Source of the DNA: Rapana venosa
Lineage: Eukaryota; Mollusca; Gastropoda; Neogastropoda; Muricidae
Assembly: GCA_028751875.1 (NCBI GenBank)
Contig: CM054141.1
Coordinates: 66,707,248-66,771,247 of the forward strand
Direction: 5' to 3'
Length of the DNA stretch: 64,000 nt
Part shown: piece after piece, positions 1-12,661 of the stretch
How positions within the stretch are numbered: position 1 is the first letter of the stretch
Layout of the letters: every line of letters starts with the position of its first letter
Program-made: the position numbers and the translations under genes
The notes under the pieces: generated by a model
The model's input: only the letters and a program-made list of their open reading frames with translations
Database searches by the model: none
What the model was told of the DNA's origin: nothing

Positions 1-210
1 AAGACGACAACAAAAAAAGGGAGGAAGGGGGGAGGAGTAGGGGATAAATCAAATAGGACAGATACAAATGAGAAACAGAGAAAGGGGAGACAGGAGACAG
101 AGAGACAAAGGACAAAAACAGAAGAGAAAAAGAGACATATGCACAGACAGAGAGAGAAGGACAGAAGGTAGAGAGACAGAGAATGAGGGAGAGACAGAGA
201 GTGACGGCTG
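1..210. repeat. Degenerate purine-rich simple repeat
   Basis: The + strand is dominated by GA, GACA and GGAGA words with few pyrimidines. No coding signal is seen. It resembles a decayed GA/GACA microsatellite, like shorter tracts elsewhere in the window. Confidence 0.6.
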
Positions 211-504
211 ACTTCTCGGAAACTTGTTCTTTCATTATCTACCTTGATACAAGCTACTCGGAAACGCAGAATCGGTTAATGGGGTAGGGAAGGGTTGGGG
301 GTGGTGGGTGGGAGGGGAAGGTGTTTGGCACCAGATAGGGTGGGTGTGAGGGTGGGTGAAAGTTGATGAGAAAGAGGACCTGTGTGGTGTCCTTATGTGG
401 TGTTCTTGTCGTTAACTGGATTGAGACGTTCAACTGCGGCGAACTCGGGTCAAAAAACAAACTTGGAAAATGATTATTTTCAAACTGCCTAGCATATTGT
501 TTGT

Positions 505-508
<4 letters not shown>
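211..508. other. Unassigned spacer
   Basis: No gene or repeat family is recognised. A G-rich patch with GGGTGGG-type words lies near 280-350. The short open frame on the minus strand here is proline-rich because of that patch and shows no domain. Confidence 0.5.
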
Positions 509-542
<34 letters not shown>

Positions 543-592
543 GTGTGTGTGTGTGTGTGTGTGTGTTTTGTTTTGTTTTGTTTTGTTTTGTT
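509..592 (+). repeat. (GT)n followed by (TTTTG)n microsatellite
   Basis: An interrupted GT dinucleotide tract runs directly into about five TTTTG pentamers. The apparent open frame of alternating Val/Cys is a by-product of the repeat. Confidence 0.95.
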
Positions 593-660
593 TAATGTCT
601 ATTCACTACATGGTGTTTAGACACACCCGCATTCATACCAAAGTACTTATTATTACACAC

Positions 661-673
661 CGCATCTCTCTCT

Positions 674-719
<46 letters not shown>

Positions 720-766
720 TCTCTCTCTCTCTCTCTCCCCTTTTTCTCTCTCTCTCTTTTTTCTCC
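661..766 (+). repeat. (CT)n microsatellite
   Basis: A nearly pure CT tract with single-base interruptions. The Ser/Leu frame on one strand and the Arg/Glu frame on the other are repeat artefacts. Confidence 0.95.
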
Positions 767-784
767 CCTACACGCACCCACATC

Positions 785-925
785 CACACACACATAAGTA
801 TATAAATATACATATATATAATATTTATATATATATTATATTGTATTTACATATATTTTAAATATATATATATTATATAAATATTATATTTTTATATATT
901 TATATATATTTTATTAATTTATGTA
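785..925. repeat. AT-rich (TATA)n tract
   Basis: Alternating TA/AT words with a few short CA steps. Low complexity, no other signal. Confidence 0.85.
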
Positions 926-1290
926 ATACGTGTTTTACAGGTGAAGAATATATGACTTCAGCAACTGCCCCTATGAATTGCTGAGAGTCATATAAAACTT
1001 CTTGACTAGTGGCATATTTCTTATGAATATCTAAAACTCTCCTTTTTATACATGTCAAAAAGAATTGGGCAATCAAACAACAAATGGTGGACTGAAAGTG
1101 GAATAGAACAACAACATGTTACATTTTTGAATATTTAGTATTCCATGCATTTAATCTCAGTTTATGTATTAGAATTTCTAATTTCCGTGGGCAAGGAAAC
1201 TGTGATAATGTTTTTCTATAATCTTTGAATGTATGCTTTCATTAACTTAGAATTTAATTTCATTTAAGACGACAATGCAAGATTAGAATC
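926..1290. other. AT-rich sequence beyond the LINE 3' end
   Basis: Lies downstream of the RNase H remnant of the minus-strand LINE. It could be its 3' untranslated region, but no terminal repeat or poly-A tail fixes the end. Nothing else is recognised. Confidence 0.4.
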
Positions 1291-1294
1291 AAAC

Positions 1295-1705
1295 ACTTCA
1301 GTACTGTATTCAGAGCACCTTGTTTTGCCAAAGAATCAACCAACTCATTCGAATAAATTCCACAATGAGAGGGGATCCAGACAAAAAGTTATGCTGATGC
1401 CTCTGCTTGCAATAGAATGTATCAGGAATTTTATCTCAAATACAATATCATTCCTTATTTTACCATGCCATGACTTTAATGCCATTAACACTGCCTTTGA
1501 GTCAACGCAAAACAGAATTTGGCAAACATCAATAGCAGTATCAGACAAAAAATTCAAAGCCATAAGAATTGCAAATAATTCAGAAGTAAAAAAAGAAAAA
1601 ATGTTGTTCCTAAATGAAAAGTTTTTTGAATTTTTATAGTCGGAATCACTATGCAGCACCACTTTTGCCTGTTTCTAATACAGATCCGTCAGTATACACT
1701 TTTAA
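1295..1705 (-). pseudogene. LINE RNase H domain, frameshifted
   Basis: YTDGS at about 1697-1683 carries the first catalytic Asp. TSELFAILMAL supplies the Glu and CVDSKAVLMALKSW the second Asp. WIPSHCGIYSNELVDSLAK near 1373-1317 supplies His and the last Asp, but is reached only by a one-base frame change. RNase H removes the RNA strand during target-primed reverse transcription. Its presence separates this element from Jockey, CR1 and RTE types. Confidence 0.85.
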
Positions 1706-2199
1706 GTGATTAGAATAATTATTTTCTAAGTGATTTTTTAAACATCAACGGTGAAAAGATTTTGATCTTAATTTTTTCTTTATTTCCGTGTAGTCAATGT
1801 CAAATTTAGCTGAAATATGTTCCAACGGAGGTTATTGTGGAACAATGGGTTTAAATTGGAATTGTTGTATATATCGATGTCATTTTCTTTCATAATGTGT
1901 CTGTATAATTTTTTATTGGCTGCAGAAATGAAATATTGCGTGCCCGTTTAGGAAAATCAGTGTCTTGATTAATAAGTTTTTCTCTTTTACTGAATTTGGA
2001 ATACGATACTACGAACCACTATTTTGTACTGACGTTTTCGCTGATCAGAAAGAGATAAAAAATGAGCTTCTTTATAAGTTTTTTAGCTGTATTTGCATGA
2101 GCCGGAACACCAAGAGTATCTTTACTGCTTTACTGTCTAGACTTTGTAATTTTTTTAAGTAGAAAATCTGCAGCAGAAAAATAAATTCTTGTCCGTATT

Positions 2200-3900
2200 T
2201 AATTTTGAACGTCCCAAGGACAGAGCCAGATGTATCAGAGTCGTAGTGTCTTGGCTCCATGCCTGAGGAACTTATTATTTTAGGAAATTAAAGTCTTTTC
2301 CTAGCTTCAGTTATCTTTTGGGTTTGATGTGATCTTCCAATTCAACTTTCTAGTTAAAATACACCTAAGAATTTGACATCTGTTTGTATTGAGCACCTTT
2401 CCTTCTAATTTCAGTTTTGGTAATTTTAATGCGTTGTCCCCGTTATTAAAAAGCACAAGACACGTTTTTTTGCTGATAATTCTAATCGGGTTTTCTTTCA
2501 TATAACTACAGAATTTATCTAATTCTTCCTGATATATTTTTTCAACATAATTGATCATCTCTTTTCTTTGTTTTTCCTAACTGACGTATTTATCCAAATA
2601 GCAATATCATCTGCATACTGAACAACTTGAGTATTTTGGTGACAAAGAGCTAGGGAGATCATGTACAAGAATAGAAAACAAGATAGGTGCAAGTACTGAT
2701 CCCTGTGGTTTTACCCCAAATCAAAAGCTTTAAAAGTGAGTACACTGAACCTAATTTAGTGCAAATTGATCTATCCGACAAGAATTTTGCAGATATTATA
2801 TTTATATGCCATTAATCCAAAGTATTTTAAATTTTTTGTAGCAATTGATCATGACAAACTCTATATAGGCTTTCTTTACATCAAAAAATGTGGCTAACAC
2901 ATTTTTCGTTTGGAAAATTGTTTTTAATTTGATGTGTTAGTTTAACTAAATGGTCAGAAGTACATCTTCCCCTTTCGAAAACCAGCCTGATTTGTTGGGA
3001 TCACATTATTCTTTTCACAAAAAAGAAAAAAAACCGCTTATGTATAAATTTTTTTCCCTTACTTTACCCACATGAGGGCGTAAGAGCAATTGGCTGTAGC
3101 TATCTATCGATGACCGCAGTTTACCTTTCTTCAGGATGGGACTACAATCGACTGCCTCCAGATTTTAGGAAGAGCGCCATTTATCCACGTTCTGGGGAAA
3201 AAAAGAAAGAGTAGCCTTTTCCATTTTTAAAGGCATATGGGGCCAGCATTTGATAAGATTATACCATTCAGCACCAAAAAAACCGTCTTGTTATGTGTAA
3301 ATGAAACTTAAGTTTACTAAATTCATCATATTGAATGGGGGCATTTAAATAATCAGCATTATAAGCTGACAATTTGTTTGATTTATTTGCTTTTTCTAAA
3401 TTTGATTTTGATTGTATTCTTACTGATGAACTATTATCTGAAAATTGAGACAAAAGCTTCTGCTTTTTCAATTATGCCTGGAAATCTATTATTTTCAAAT
3501 TTGATTGGATGTGTTGGAAGCTGAAATCCATTTTTCATTTCACTAACTTTCTTCCAAACTTTATGTAAATCCTTGGATTCTGATACTTCATTTATACAGA
3601 ATTCTGTCCAATACTTGTTTTTGCCTGAGCAATTATTCTTTTACATTGAGTTTTAGCATACTTCATACAAATAAAGTTTTCTTCTGATTGATCTTTTAAC
3701 CATATTTTGAATCGTTCTTTTTTATGGTTTACTGCATCCTCACATGTTTTAGTCCACCATCTATTGCCCGTATGCTTTCCATTCTTGTTGCTTTTGTGTT
3801 TGGGAATAGAAAACTCAGCTGCATGTATGAGCTTTGCCACAAAATTGGAAATAAAACTGATCTACATCATCCTCTTCGATCGTTTCAATTTCAGTAGCTG
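2200..3900 (-). pseudogene. LINE reverse transcriptase domain, frameshifted
   Basis: The linker (3840-3592) has the Trp-Trp...Cys...Lys pattern typical between EN and RT. NQAGFRKGRCTSDHLVKL near 2990-2935 is RT block 2a/3. QGSVLAPILFS near 2705-2670 is the block B turn. QYADDIAIW (catalytic YADD at 2617-2606) is block C. The thumb follows to about 2300, with LQSLDSKAVKILL near 2170-2110. Blocks B and C lie in different frames, so at least one indel lies between them. Confidence 0.88.
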
Positions 3901-3970
3901 AAGGAATGATTGAAAAGACTCCAGTCAGCAATTTATATCGAAAATTTAGGAATTTATTCCTCAATATGTG

Positions 3971-4688
3971 TTAGGTCTGATATTGCAAGGTCTCAAATGA
4001 CAACGTAATAGGGCAATGATCACTTCCAAAACAATCCTCTTCAACATTCCAATAGCAATTGATAGCTAAACCTGGAGATATTAATGTTAAATCAATAGCA
4101 CTTGGTTTATGACTAGAAACATCAGGAATTCTGGTTACTCTACCATCATTCAATAAGTAAAGCTTTGAATCCACTATATTTTCTACCAAACGGTTGCTGG
4201 TGATGTAGAGCACCAGAATCCCAAAAAGGGGCATGAGAATTGAAATCGCCAGAATAATCCATTTATGTTTTGTGAAGTCTGTGTTTTTTAACCAGTCAGT
4301 GTTGTCATTTTTTGGACCTTGAGGTAAATATACAGAGACTATATTTAATATGTCATCTTTGTTAAATTTGACTGTCATTCCCTACATGATATATATCTGC
4401 TGTATGTTGCATAATAGGAGAAAACACAAGTTTATCATACTCTAAGCCCTGCCTGACATATATGGCAGATTTTACTTTAGAATTTGTATCACAGTCACAC
4501 TGTGGTGGGTAATAATAATTTGTTAATTTAGGCATTTTTGCTTTATCCACATTCAGGGATTGAAGTGCTAATATTGAATAATTATCAGTAGTTAAAAACT
4601 GTGTAAAACCCAACAAGTTGGTGGCTATGCTGCGAGCATTCCACTGCAAGATTTTTACACCTCTAGAACGTTGTAATGACATGACCAA
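3971..4688 (-). pseudogene. LINE ORF2 endonuclease domain, frameshifted
   Basis: Starts at a Met about 10 residues before KILQWNARSI, the usual N-terminal Asn strand of apurinic-type (APE) LINE endonucleases. After a break near 4370 the reading continues with the motif GDFNSHAPFW, seen only in a shifted frame near 4240. It ends in FGSDHCPI near 4020, the conserved Asp-His of the active site. The enzyme nicks target DNA to prime reverse transcription. At least two frame changes make it non-functional as written. Confidence 0.85.
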
Positions 4689-5198
4689 GTTTTTGTGGGT
4701 TTTTTTTTCTCCATGGTATAGAACTTGTAATACACAATGTTGCTGTCAATTGATTTTGGTTAATAATATAGCATACATAAGAACAATTAAACATGAGCGT
4801 GGAAAGATCAGTGACTTAATATATAAAAACAAACGATAAAGTCCAGTATTGCAAACAATAAGAATCGGAAGTCAACGGTAGAATAAGACAGTGAATGCTT
4901 GGTAGTTAACAAGGAAAAAAAAAAAATTAACCCCCAAACCAAACCCTGGCTTGAAAAGTCATGGACTTCCATGAATGTGCGTGAGTGAGTGCATGCGTGC
5001 GTGTGCATGTGTGACAGTTGATGAAGCATTAATGTTATTAAATGGAGAACGCCCATGGAGATGGTGGAGGATACAGCTCAGGTGGCAGCAGGTGATGAGG
5101 TCTGTCGAGCCAAAGATTGCCGTTAAAGAACGGCAGTGTTGCTGGCACCAAACCCTCCGCGTCTCTGTCTTCTTCGTGGCCGTCCCAAAACAGCTGAC

Positions 5199-6305
5199 TC
5201 AGGTGAGTCCCAAGGTTTTGGCAACATTGCCAGCACCATGATAATTTAAATGAATGTCATCTTGCAGGTGTTTTAAAGGACGAATGTTCTCATGAGCCAA
5301 GTGAGAAAACGTTTTGATGTTTTCTTTCACGATTTCCGAGAATGCATGGCATTGTAGGCACCCGTCTTGCTTCCAGGAGTTGTTGCTTGCTGGGATCGCC
5401 TGCTGCATACAACATGTGACTTCGGGAAAATTTTCCTGAACAGCCTTTACAGCCGTGCCATGGCTTTGCCACATGCTGCAGGATCCTTCCTTTGATGTCG
5501 TTGATGCCGTATGCAGCACGACACGTCTGGGGCAGGTTCTAGCTCCTGGCTAGCTTCTTCCGCCACTTTCTTGATGTTGTTGATAGTATAGGCTTTTTTC
5601 GATGCTACTTGGAGGCCATATGACAGAGCTAATCGTGTTGGGTTTATTTTGTTCATTGTGGAATCGTGCAAGATGAGGACACGAGGGAAGTCTGAGTCGG
5701 TTCCTTTGATCTGGGCAGGGGCCTGATTGGAAGGCGATTTCCCTCATTTTGCGTCATTGATCGATTGACGTTTCCACCTTTGACGTCATGTTTTGAGTCT
5801 ATTTTTGCTTTTCTTTGTTTTTGTTTTCTTTCTTCTTTATCATCCACCACCCTGCTTCATATGCCCAATGCTTTTGGGGAGGGTCGAGAGATGCCTGGAT
5901 TTGTTTTTACGCATCAGCATAAGAGACAGGGTGAGACTTTTTGCTTTTTGTAGGACAATCTTCCTGCTTTGCAGTCTGGTTTACTTTTTGTTGACATAAT
6001 AGTTGTTCGATTGTATCATTCTGTTTGCATACCGTTTTTTCTAGTTTTTCAATGCGTTCGCATAAGTTCATTATTACACATTTTAGATCCAATATGTGAC
6101 TCACTGCGACAGATGGTAAAGATGACGCGTTCTGTAAGTCTGGATCTTTAACGGTTTGCTGGGCTGTAGAGCTGGTTGTCCCTTGGTTTGTGGATTTGTC
6201 GCCGTTTGGCTTTATGAGACTTGAGCTGGTCTTTTTCTGGGTGTCTTTGGCAGCCTTGAAAGGACCAGTCGGCAATACTGATCCCATGCTTCTGGTTCTG
6301 GTCAT
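5199..6305 (-). pseudogene. LINE ORF1: coiled coil plus SGNH/GDSL-like esterase domain, frameshifted
   Basis: The first frame (6305 to 5907) starts with a Met in a Lys/Ser/Thr-rich leader. It then shows a heptad-like coiled coil (around residues 70-105, with ERIEKLEK). Downstream, in other frames, VLILHDSTMNKI (about 5690-5650) resembles SGNH block I, with Asp-Ser in the usual nucleophile position. HTGIND near 5500 (block III, G-x-N-D) is visible only across a one-base break. DDIHLNYHGAGNVAKTL near 5255-5205 matches block V (D-x-x-H). ORF1 esterase domains are known in CR1-like LINEs, where a role in membrane or RNP handling has been suggested. At least three frame changes interrupt it. The frame ends in a stop at 5199, about 0.5 kb before ORF2. 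Confidence 0.75.
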
Positions 6306-6392
6306 AGTGGCTGTTTGTTTTCACAAAATTTCCTCCAGAAAGATCAGTAGAATGGGCTTTCCACCATGTTGATACCGGAAGAGGGTGGAGAA

Positions 6393-6393
6393 A

Positions 6394-6449
<56 letters not shown>

Positions 6450-6479
6450 TGGGTGATGGGTGTGTGTGTGTGTGTGTTC
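6393..6479 (+). repeat. (GA)n-(GT)n microsatellite
   Basis: About 50 bases of GA followed by a GTGGGTGT transition and (GT)n. It lies directly upstream of the minus-strand LINE 5' end. Confidence 0.95.
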
Positions 6480-6772
6480 ATTAAGACTAAAGTACAGCCA
6501 ACAAGCCCAATAAAATATTGAAATATAGAGTATGAATCCTTCATCAGGATACACAAAAACTATAAGCAAACGATAAAGGCCTAAGAGAGAGACAGAGACA
6601 GAGATACAGAGAGAAAGTGTGTGTGTATTTCAGAGATAATATTAAATAATTATATAATTCTCAAACAGTACGCGATCACAGCAACACTCATTTTTGATTA
6701 TACTCGTTCACATTATATGTCATGATAATGAAATAACTTAATATCCATACACTCACACAATAAAAACAAGGA
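6480..6772. other. Unassigned spacer between LINE and GA array
   Basis: Mixed-composition sequence with a short GA/GT patch around 6580-6630. No gene, RNA or repeat family recognised. Confidence 0.5.
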
Positions 6773-9700
6773 AGAAAGGTGTGGGCGAAGAGAGGAGAGG
6801 GTGGAAGAAAAAGAGGTGAGAGGTTGAAGAAGAGAGAGAGAGAGGGTTGAAGAAGGCGAAGAGGATAGTGGAGAGAGAGAGAGGTAGAGAGAGAGAGAAA
6901 GAGTGAGAGGAGTGGAGGAAAAAGAAAGAGGGAGAGAGAGAGAGAGAGAGAGAGGGGGGGAGAGAGAGAGAGAGAGAGGAGGAGTGAGAGGAGAGTGGAG
7001 GAGAGAGACGACTGGGGTGGAGAAGAGAGAGAGATGAGAGAGAGAGAGGATTGTGAGAAGGAAGAAAGATTGGAGGGCGAGAGAAAGGTTGAGAAGGACG
7101 AGGTGAGAGACAGAGTGTGGAAGAGACAGAGAGGGTGGGGAAGAGAGATAGAGAATGGAGTGAAAGAGTTGTGATAGACGGTTGGGAAGAAGAGAGAGAA
7201 GAGAGAGAGGAGAGAGAGAGAGAGAGTACTTTTGCGGAGGAAGAGATGAGAGAGAGAGAGAGAGGAGGGGGGGTGGAGAAGAGAGAAAGTGAGAGGAGGG
7301 TGGAGAAGAGAAGAGAGTTAGTGGGGGAGGAGATAGAGCGAGCGGGAGGAAGGAGAGAGAGAGAGAGGGAGGAGAGACGAGCGAGAGCCACAAGAAAGAA
7401 GGGTGAAGAGTAGAGATGAGGTGAGAGGGAGAGAGAGGGTGAGAAGAAGAGTAAGAGGGTGGAGAAGAGAGAGAGGGGTGGGCAGAGAGAGCGAGGAGAT
7501 AGCGAGCAAGGCGAGTGAAGAAGAGAGATGAGAGAGGGTGAGAAGAGAGAGAGTGGAGGAGAGGATAGCGGGTTGGCGAAGAGAGAGAGAAGAGATTGAG
7601 GCGGAGGAAAGAGTGGAGGAGGAGAGAGAGTGAGAGGACAGAGTGTGGAGGGAGCAAGGAAAGGGTGGGGAAGAGAGAGAGCGAGTGGAGTTGAAAGAGT
7701 TTTTTTTTCAAGAGGTGAGGTGGTGAAGAGCTCGAGAGAGAGAGCGGAGAGAGAGAGACGGAGAGAGAGAGAGCGAGAGAGATGAGAGGGGTGGAGGAGA
7801 GAGGAAAGTGAGAGGGGGTGGAGAAGAGAGAGAGTAGAAATGGCGGAGAGAGCGATAGAGAGAGAGGGTTGAAGAAGAGAGAGAGAGAGGAGAGAGAGAG
7901 AGAGAAAAGAAAGAGGGTGAAGAAGATAGAGCAGGAGGGGTGGAGAAAGGGGTGAGAGGGGTTGAGAAGAAGAGAAATGAGGGTGGAGAGAGAGAGAGGG
8001 TGGAGAAGAGAGCGAGAGAGATAGAGAGAGCGAGAGTGCATAAGAGAGAGAGGAGGGGTGATGCGAGATACGAGAGTGGCGGAGAGAGCGAGTTGGAGAA
8101 GAGAGAGAGAGAGAGTGCAGGCAGAGGAGAAGTGGAGGAGAGAGAGAGAGTGGAGAGAGAGAGAGAGGGTAGAGAAGAGATAGAGAGGAGACTTAGGAGG
8201 AGCGTGGAGAGTGGAGGAATGGAGAAATTAGAGAGGGGGGGTGGAGAAGAGAGAGAGAGAGGGTTGAGAAGGAGAGAGAGAGAGGGTGGTGGGGAATGAG
8301 AGGGGAGAGAGGGGGTGGAGAATAGGGGAAGGGGAGTCGAGAAGAGGGTGCAGAAGAGGGAGAAAGAGGAGGGTTGTGACGAGAGAGAAAGGGGGTGGAA
8401 AAGAGGAGAAGGACGGTGGAGAGAGAGAGAGAGAGAGCGGGGTGTAGAAGTAGAGATAGAGTGGAGAAAAGAGAGGTGGGTGGTTGGAGTAGGAGAAGAG
8501 AGGGTGGGGCAGAAGGAGAGAGAGTGGGTGGAGAAGATAGAGAGAGATAGTGGGTGGAGAAGGAAAGGGGAGAGAATTGGAGGACGATAGGCAGCGGGTG
8601 ACAAAGAGAGAGAGAGGGGTGGAGAAGGGAGAAAGAGATAGTGTAGACGAAAGAGAGATAGAGTGAGAGAAGGAAAGAGTGAGAGGGTGGAGAAGGGAGG
8701 AGGAGAGAGTGGGTGGAGAAGAGAGAGTGAAAAATGGGTGGAAGAGAGAGAGAGAGAGGATGGAGAAGATACGACAGTGGTGAGAAGAGAGCGAGAGAGA
8801 GAGAGAGGGAGGGCGAAGGGGGAAAGAGATCGTGGAGACGAGAGAAGGAGATGGAAAGATAAGGAAAAAGTACGAGGGTGGAGAAGAAAGAGTCAGAGAG
8901 AGAGAGGAGCAGAGGAGAGAGAGAGAGAGAGAAGAGAGAGGGGAGGAGCGAGACGACGGGGTGGAGAAGAGGAGAGGGCTGAGAGAGAGGGGATGGAAAA
9001 GGGTGGAAAGAGTGGAGGAGAGAGAAAGGTTGGCGAGAAGACGGGAGAGAGACAGAGTGTGGCGGGGGACAGAGAGTGTGGTAGAAGAGAGAGAGAGAGT
9101 TGGAGTTGGAAAGGAGATGAAGGGACGGTTGAGAAGAAGAGAGAGAGAGCGAGGAGAGATGAGAGAGAGAGATGAGAGTGAGGAGCGCGGGTGAGAATGA
9201 GTGAAAGTGAGAGGGGGTGGAGAAGAAGAGAGCGTTAGTGCAGGAGAACGAGTAGAGAGAGAGGGTGGAGAGAGAGAGAGAGAGAGAGGTAGAGAGAGAG
9301 AGAGAGAGAGAGATGCGAGAGAGAGAGAGGCGTGAGAGAGAGTGCGGGTGGAGAGAAGTGGGGCCCCCACGGGTGGTGGGGGTGGAGAAAGTGAAAAGGG
9401 GGTGGGACGAGCGAGAGTTAGTTGAGGGAGAGAGATAGAGAGAGAGGATGGAGAGAGGAGGCGCGAGAGAGAGAGAGAGGGTGAAGGAAGATAGAGGTGA
9501 GAGTGTGGAGGGAAAGAAGAGGAGAGAGGGTTTGAGAAGAGCGTGAGAGAGTGGAGTTGAAAGAGATCGAGAGAGACGGTTGTGAAGAGAGAGAGAGAGA
9601 GAGAGAGATAGAGGAGCGAGGGAGGGGGGGGGGGGAGCGGAGAGAGAGAGAGCGGGTGGAGAATGAGAGAAAGTGCAAGTGGGTGGAGACGAGCGAGAGT

Positions 9701-10068
9701 TAGTTGCGGAGAGAGAGATAGAGCGAGAGGGTGGAGAACGAGCGAGGAAAGAGCGGGTGAGAAGATCGAGGAGGGTGTGGAGAAGAGGGATGGAGAGGGT
9801 TGAAGAAGAATAGAGAATAAAGAGGATGGAGAAGAGAGAGAGAGGGTTGAGAGAGAGAGAGGAGAGGCGAGAGAGAGAGAGAGAGCGAGATAGAGAGAGA
9901 TAGTGGAGAGAGGGTGACGAAGATGAGAGCAGGGTTGAGAAAGGAGAGAGAGTGTTGAGAAGAGCGGAGAAGAGTGTTGGAGAAGAGAGAGAGAGGGTTG
10001 AGAAGAGAGGAGAGAGAGTGAGAGGGTGAAGAATGAGAGAGAGAGTGGAGGAGAGAGGAGAGGGTGGA
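6773..10068 (+). repeat. Duplicated array segment, copy 1
   Basis: This 3296-base stretch is found again at 23157-26452 with an offset of exactly 16384. I compared both borders base by base: the match starts at 6773/23157 and ends at 10068/26452. Open frames inside correspond one to one in length and sequence between the copies. Confidence 0.93.
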
Positions 10069-12628
10069 GAGAGAAGCGGAGGAGAGTGCAGGAGAGGGAG
10101 AGAGAGAGTGTAGAGGAGAGGAGAGAGGGTGGAGAAGAGAGAGGAGAGAGAGAGAGAGTGAGAGAGAGAGTGGAGGAGTGAGAGCGGTGGAGAAGAGAGA
10201 GCGAGAGGAGAAGATGTGGTGGAGTGAGAGGGTGGAGGAAAAGAGAGAGAGAGGAAGTGGATGGTTGAAAGAGATGAGAAGAGGGTGGAGGAAAAGAGAG
10301 ACGAGAGAGGTGGAGAAGAGAAAAAGAGAGAGGGTGTAGAAGAGAGAGAGGGGAGAGACAGAGGGAGAGAGAGAAGTGCGGGATAGAGAGAGAAGGTGGA
10401 GAAGAAGAAGAGAGAGCGTGGAGGAGAGAGATGACGAGAGGGTGGTAAGGGAGAGAGAGAGAGAGTGGAGGAAAAAGAGAGAGAGTTTGGAGAAGGATGA
10501 GAGAGAGAGTGGGAGGAGAGAGGGAGGGTTTAGGAGAAGAGAGAGAGATAGGAGGGAGAGAGTGGAGGAGAGAGAGGGTGGAGAAGGGAGATGTGAGTGG
10601 AGGTGGCAGGGATTGAGAGAGGGGTGGAAGAAGATAGGAGCGGAGAGAGATGGAGACAGGAAAGAGTGACGGGGTGGAGACGAGGAGAGAGAGTGGATGA
10701 GAGAGAGATAGGGAGAGTGGGTTGAAGCATGATAGAGAGAGAGGGTGGAGAAGAGAGGAGAGAGGGTAGAGATAGAGAGAGAAGGGGTGGGAGAGAGAGA
10801 GAAAGAAAGGATGGAGAAAGAGATAGAGGGGGGCATGGGTCGAGATAAGAGGAGAGAGAGGATGGAGAGAGAGAAAAGGGGGGGGGGTGGAGAAGAGAGA
10901 GATGAGAGAGGATGAGAAGGAGAAAGAGGGTGTTGTGTAGAGAGAGCGGGAGGATGGAGAAGAGTAGAGGGAGGGGAATGGAGAGACAGAGGGAGTGGGG
11001 TGTGGAGAAGAATAGAGAGAGAGGAGGGGGGTGAAAAGAGAGAGAAAGAGAGGGATGCAGAAAAGGGGAGAGAGGGGGTGGTGAAGAGAGAAAAAGGGGG
11101 GGGGGGGGGGGGGGGGGGCATGGAGAAGGACAGAGAGGAAAAAGAGAGAGTGAAGGAGGAGGAGGAGGGGGGGGAGAAGAGAGAGAGAAAGGGTGAGAAG
11201 TGAGAGAGAGAGAGTGGTGAAGAGAGAGGGTGGAGAAGGGAGAGAGAAAAAAAGGGTGGAGAAGAGAGAGAGAGAGTGGAGATAAGAGAGAGGGTGGCGA
11301 AAGTGTGAGAGTGGGGATTGGAGAAGAGCGGAGGCATAAGAGGAGAGAGGGGTGGGGTGGAGAAGAGAGAGATAGGGTGGAGAAGAGAGATGAGGGGGGG
11401 GGATGGAGAAGAGAGGGAGGAGAAGAGAGACAAGAGGTTGAGAGAAGAGAGAGAGAGAGAGAGGGTGGAGATTAGGAGGAATGTTGGGGGAATGGAGAAG
11501 AGAGAGAGGGTTGGAGAAAGAGAGAGAGAGAATGGGGAAAAAGGGAGAGAAAGAGAGAGAGTGTGGTGAATAGAGAGAGAGAGGGTGGGTGATGAAGGTG
11601 AAGAGAGGACAGGGTGGGAAGAGAAAGAGAGGGTGGGAAGAGAGGGAGAGGGGTGGAGGAAGAGCGAGAGAACGTGGAGGCGGAGAGAGAGAGAGAGAGG
11701 TGGAAGAAAAGAGAGAGAGTTTGGGTGGAGAAGAGAGAGAGTGGAGAAAGAGAGAGAGAGAGCGGGGCTGGAAAGAGAGAGAAAATCAGAGATGGAGAAG
11801 AGAGAAAACGGGGTGGAGAAGAGAGAGAGAGGAGGGTGGAGAAGAGAGAGAGAGAGAGGAGAGAGAGAGCGAGAGAGAGAGGAGAATGCGAGAGAGAGGG
11901 TGGAGAAGAGAGGAAATAGGGGGATGAAGAAGAGAGAGGGTCGATGACGAGAGAGTCGGAGAGAGGAGATGAGAGAGAGAGAGAGAGAGGAGAGTGCAGC
12001 GAGAGAGAGGGTGAAGCAGAGGCGAGAGGTGAAGGAGGAGAGAGGGTAGAGAAAGAGAGAGAGAGAGTGCAGGAGAGAGAAAGAGTGAGGAGAGAGAGAG
12101 AGAGAGAGAGACGGAGAGGATGGAGAAGAGAGGGATGGGTGGGAAGAGAGAGAGTGGAGGAGAGAGTGACGAGAAGTGAGAGAGAGAGAAAGGGTAGAGA
12201 AGAGAGAAAAGAGTGTTAGGGGAGAGTGGAGGAGATAGGAGGAGAGGAGAGAGAGAGTGAGGGGTGGAGGAAGAGAGTGAGAGGGGAGTACGAGAGAAAG
12301 AGGAAGCGTTGAGAAGAGAGAGGGAGGGATGTGGAGACGGCGAGGAAACGTGAGGGGAGCGAGAAAGTGGGGGGTGGGGAAGAGAGAGAGAGAGAGGAGG
12401 ATGGAGAACGAGAAGTTAGACAGATGGTGAAGAAGAGTGGAGAGAGAGGGTGGAGAAGAGAGAGGAGGAGAGCGTGGGTGGCGAGAGAAGAGAGAGAGTG
12501 GGTGGAGAAGAGAGAGAGAGAGGAGGAGAGTTAGACGATGTTTGAAGAAGAGAGAGAGAAGAGGTGGAGAGGGAGAAACGAGAGATAGAGAGGAGAGAAG
12601 GAAAGAGTGAGAGGGTGGAGAAAAAGTA

Positions 12629-12661
<33 letters not shown>

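Larger units (their letters stand above)
1290..6380 (-). mobile_element. Near full-length degenerate LINE with ORF1, EN, RT and RNase H
   Basis: Read on the minus strand, the segment holds the modules of an autonomous non-LTR retrotransposon in the expected order: an ORF1 with coiled coil and SGNH-like domain, an apurinic-type endonuclease, a reverse transcriptase with QYADDIAIW, and an RNase H with YTDGS and WIPSHCGIYSNELVD. Each module is broken by single-base frame changes, so this copy is either dead or carries sequencing indels. The RNase H and the WNARSI endonuclease start fit the I/Nimb-like group (inference). An SGNH domain in ORF1 is better known from CR1-like elements. The left boundary is approximate; the 5' end lies just upstream of the ORF1 start near 6305. 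Confidence 0.85.

Noticed and set aside
254..460. Pro/His-rich minus-strand open frame
   Set aside because: Caused by a G-rich patch; no motif or splice context.
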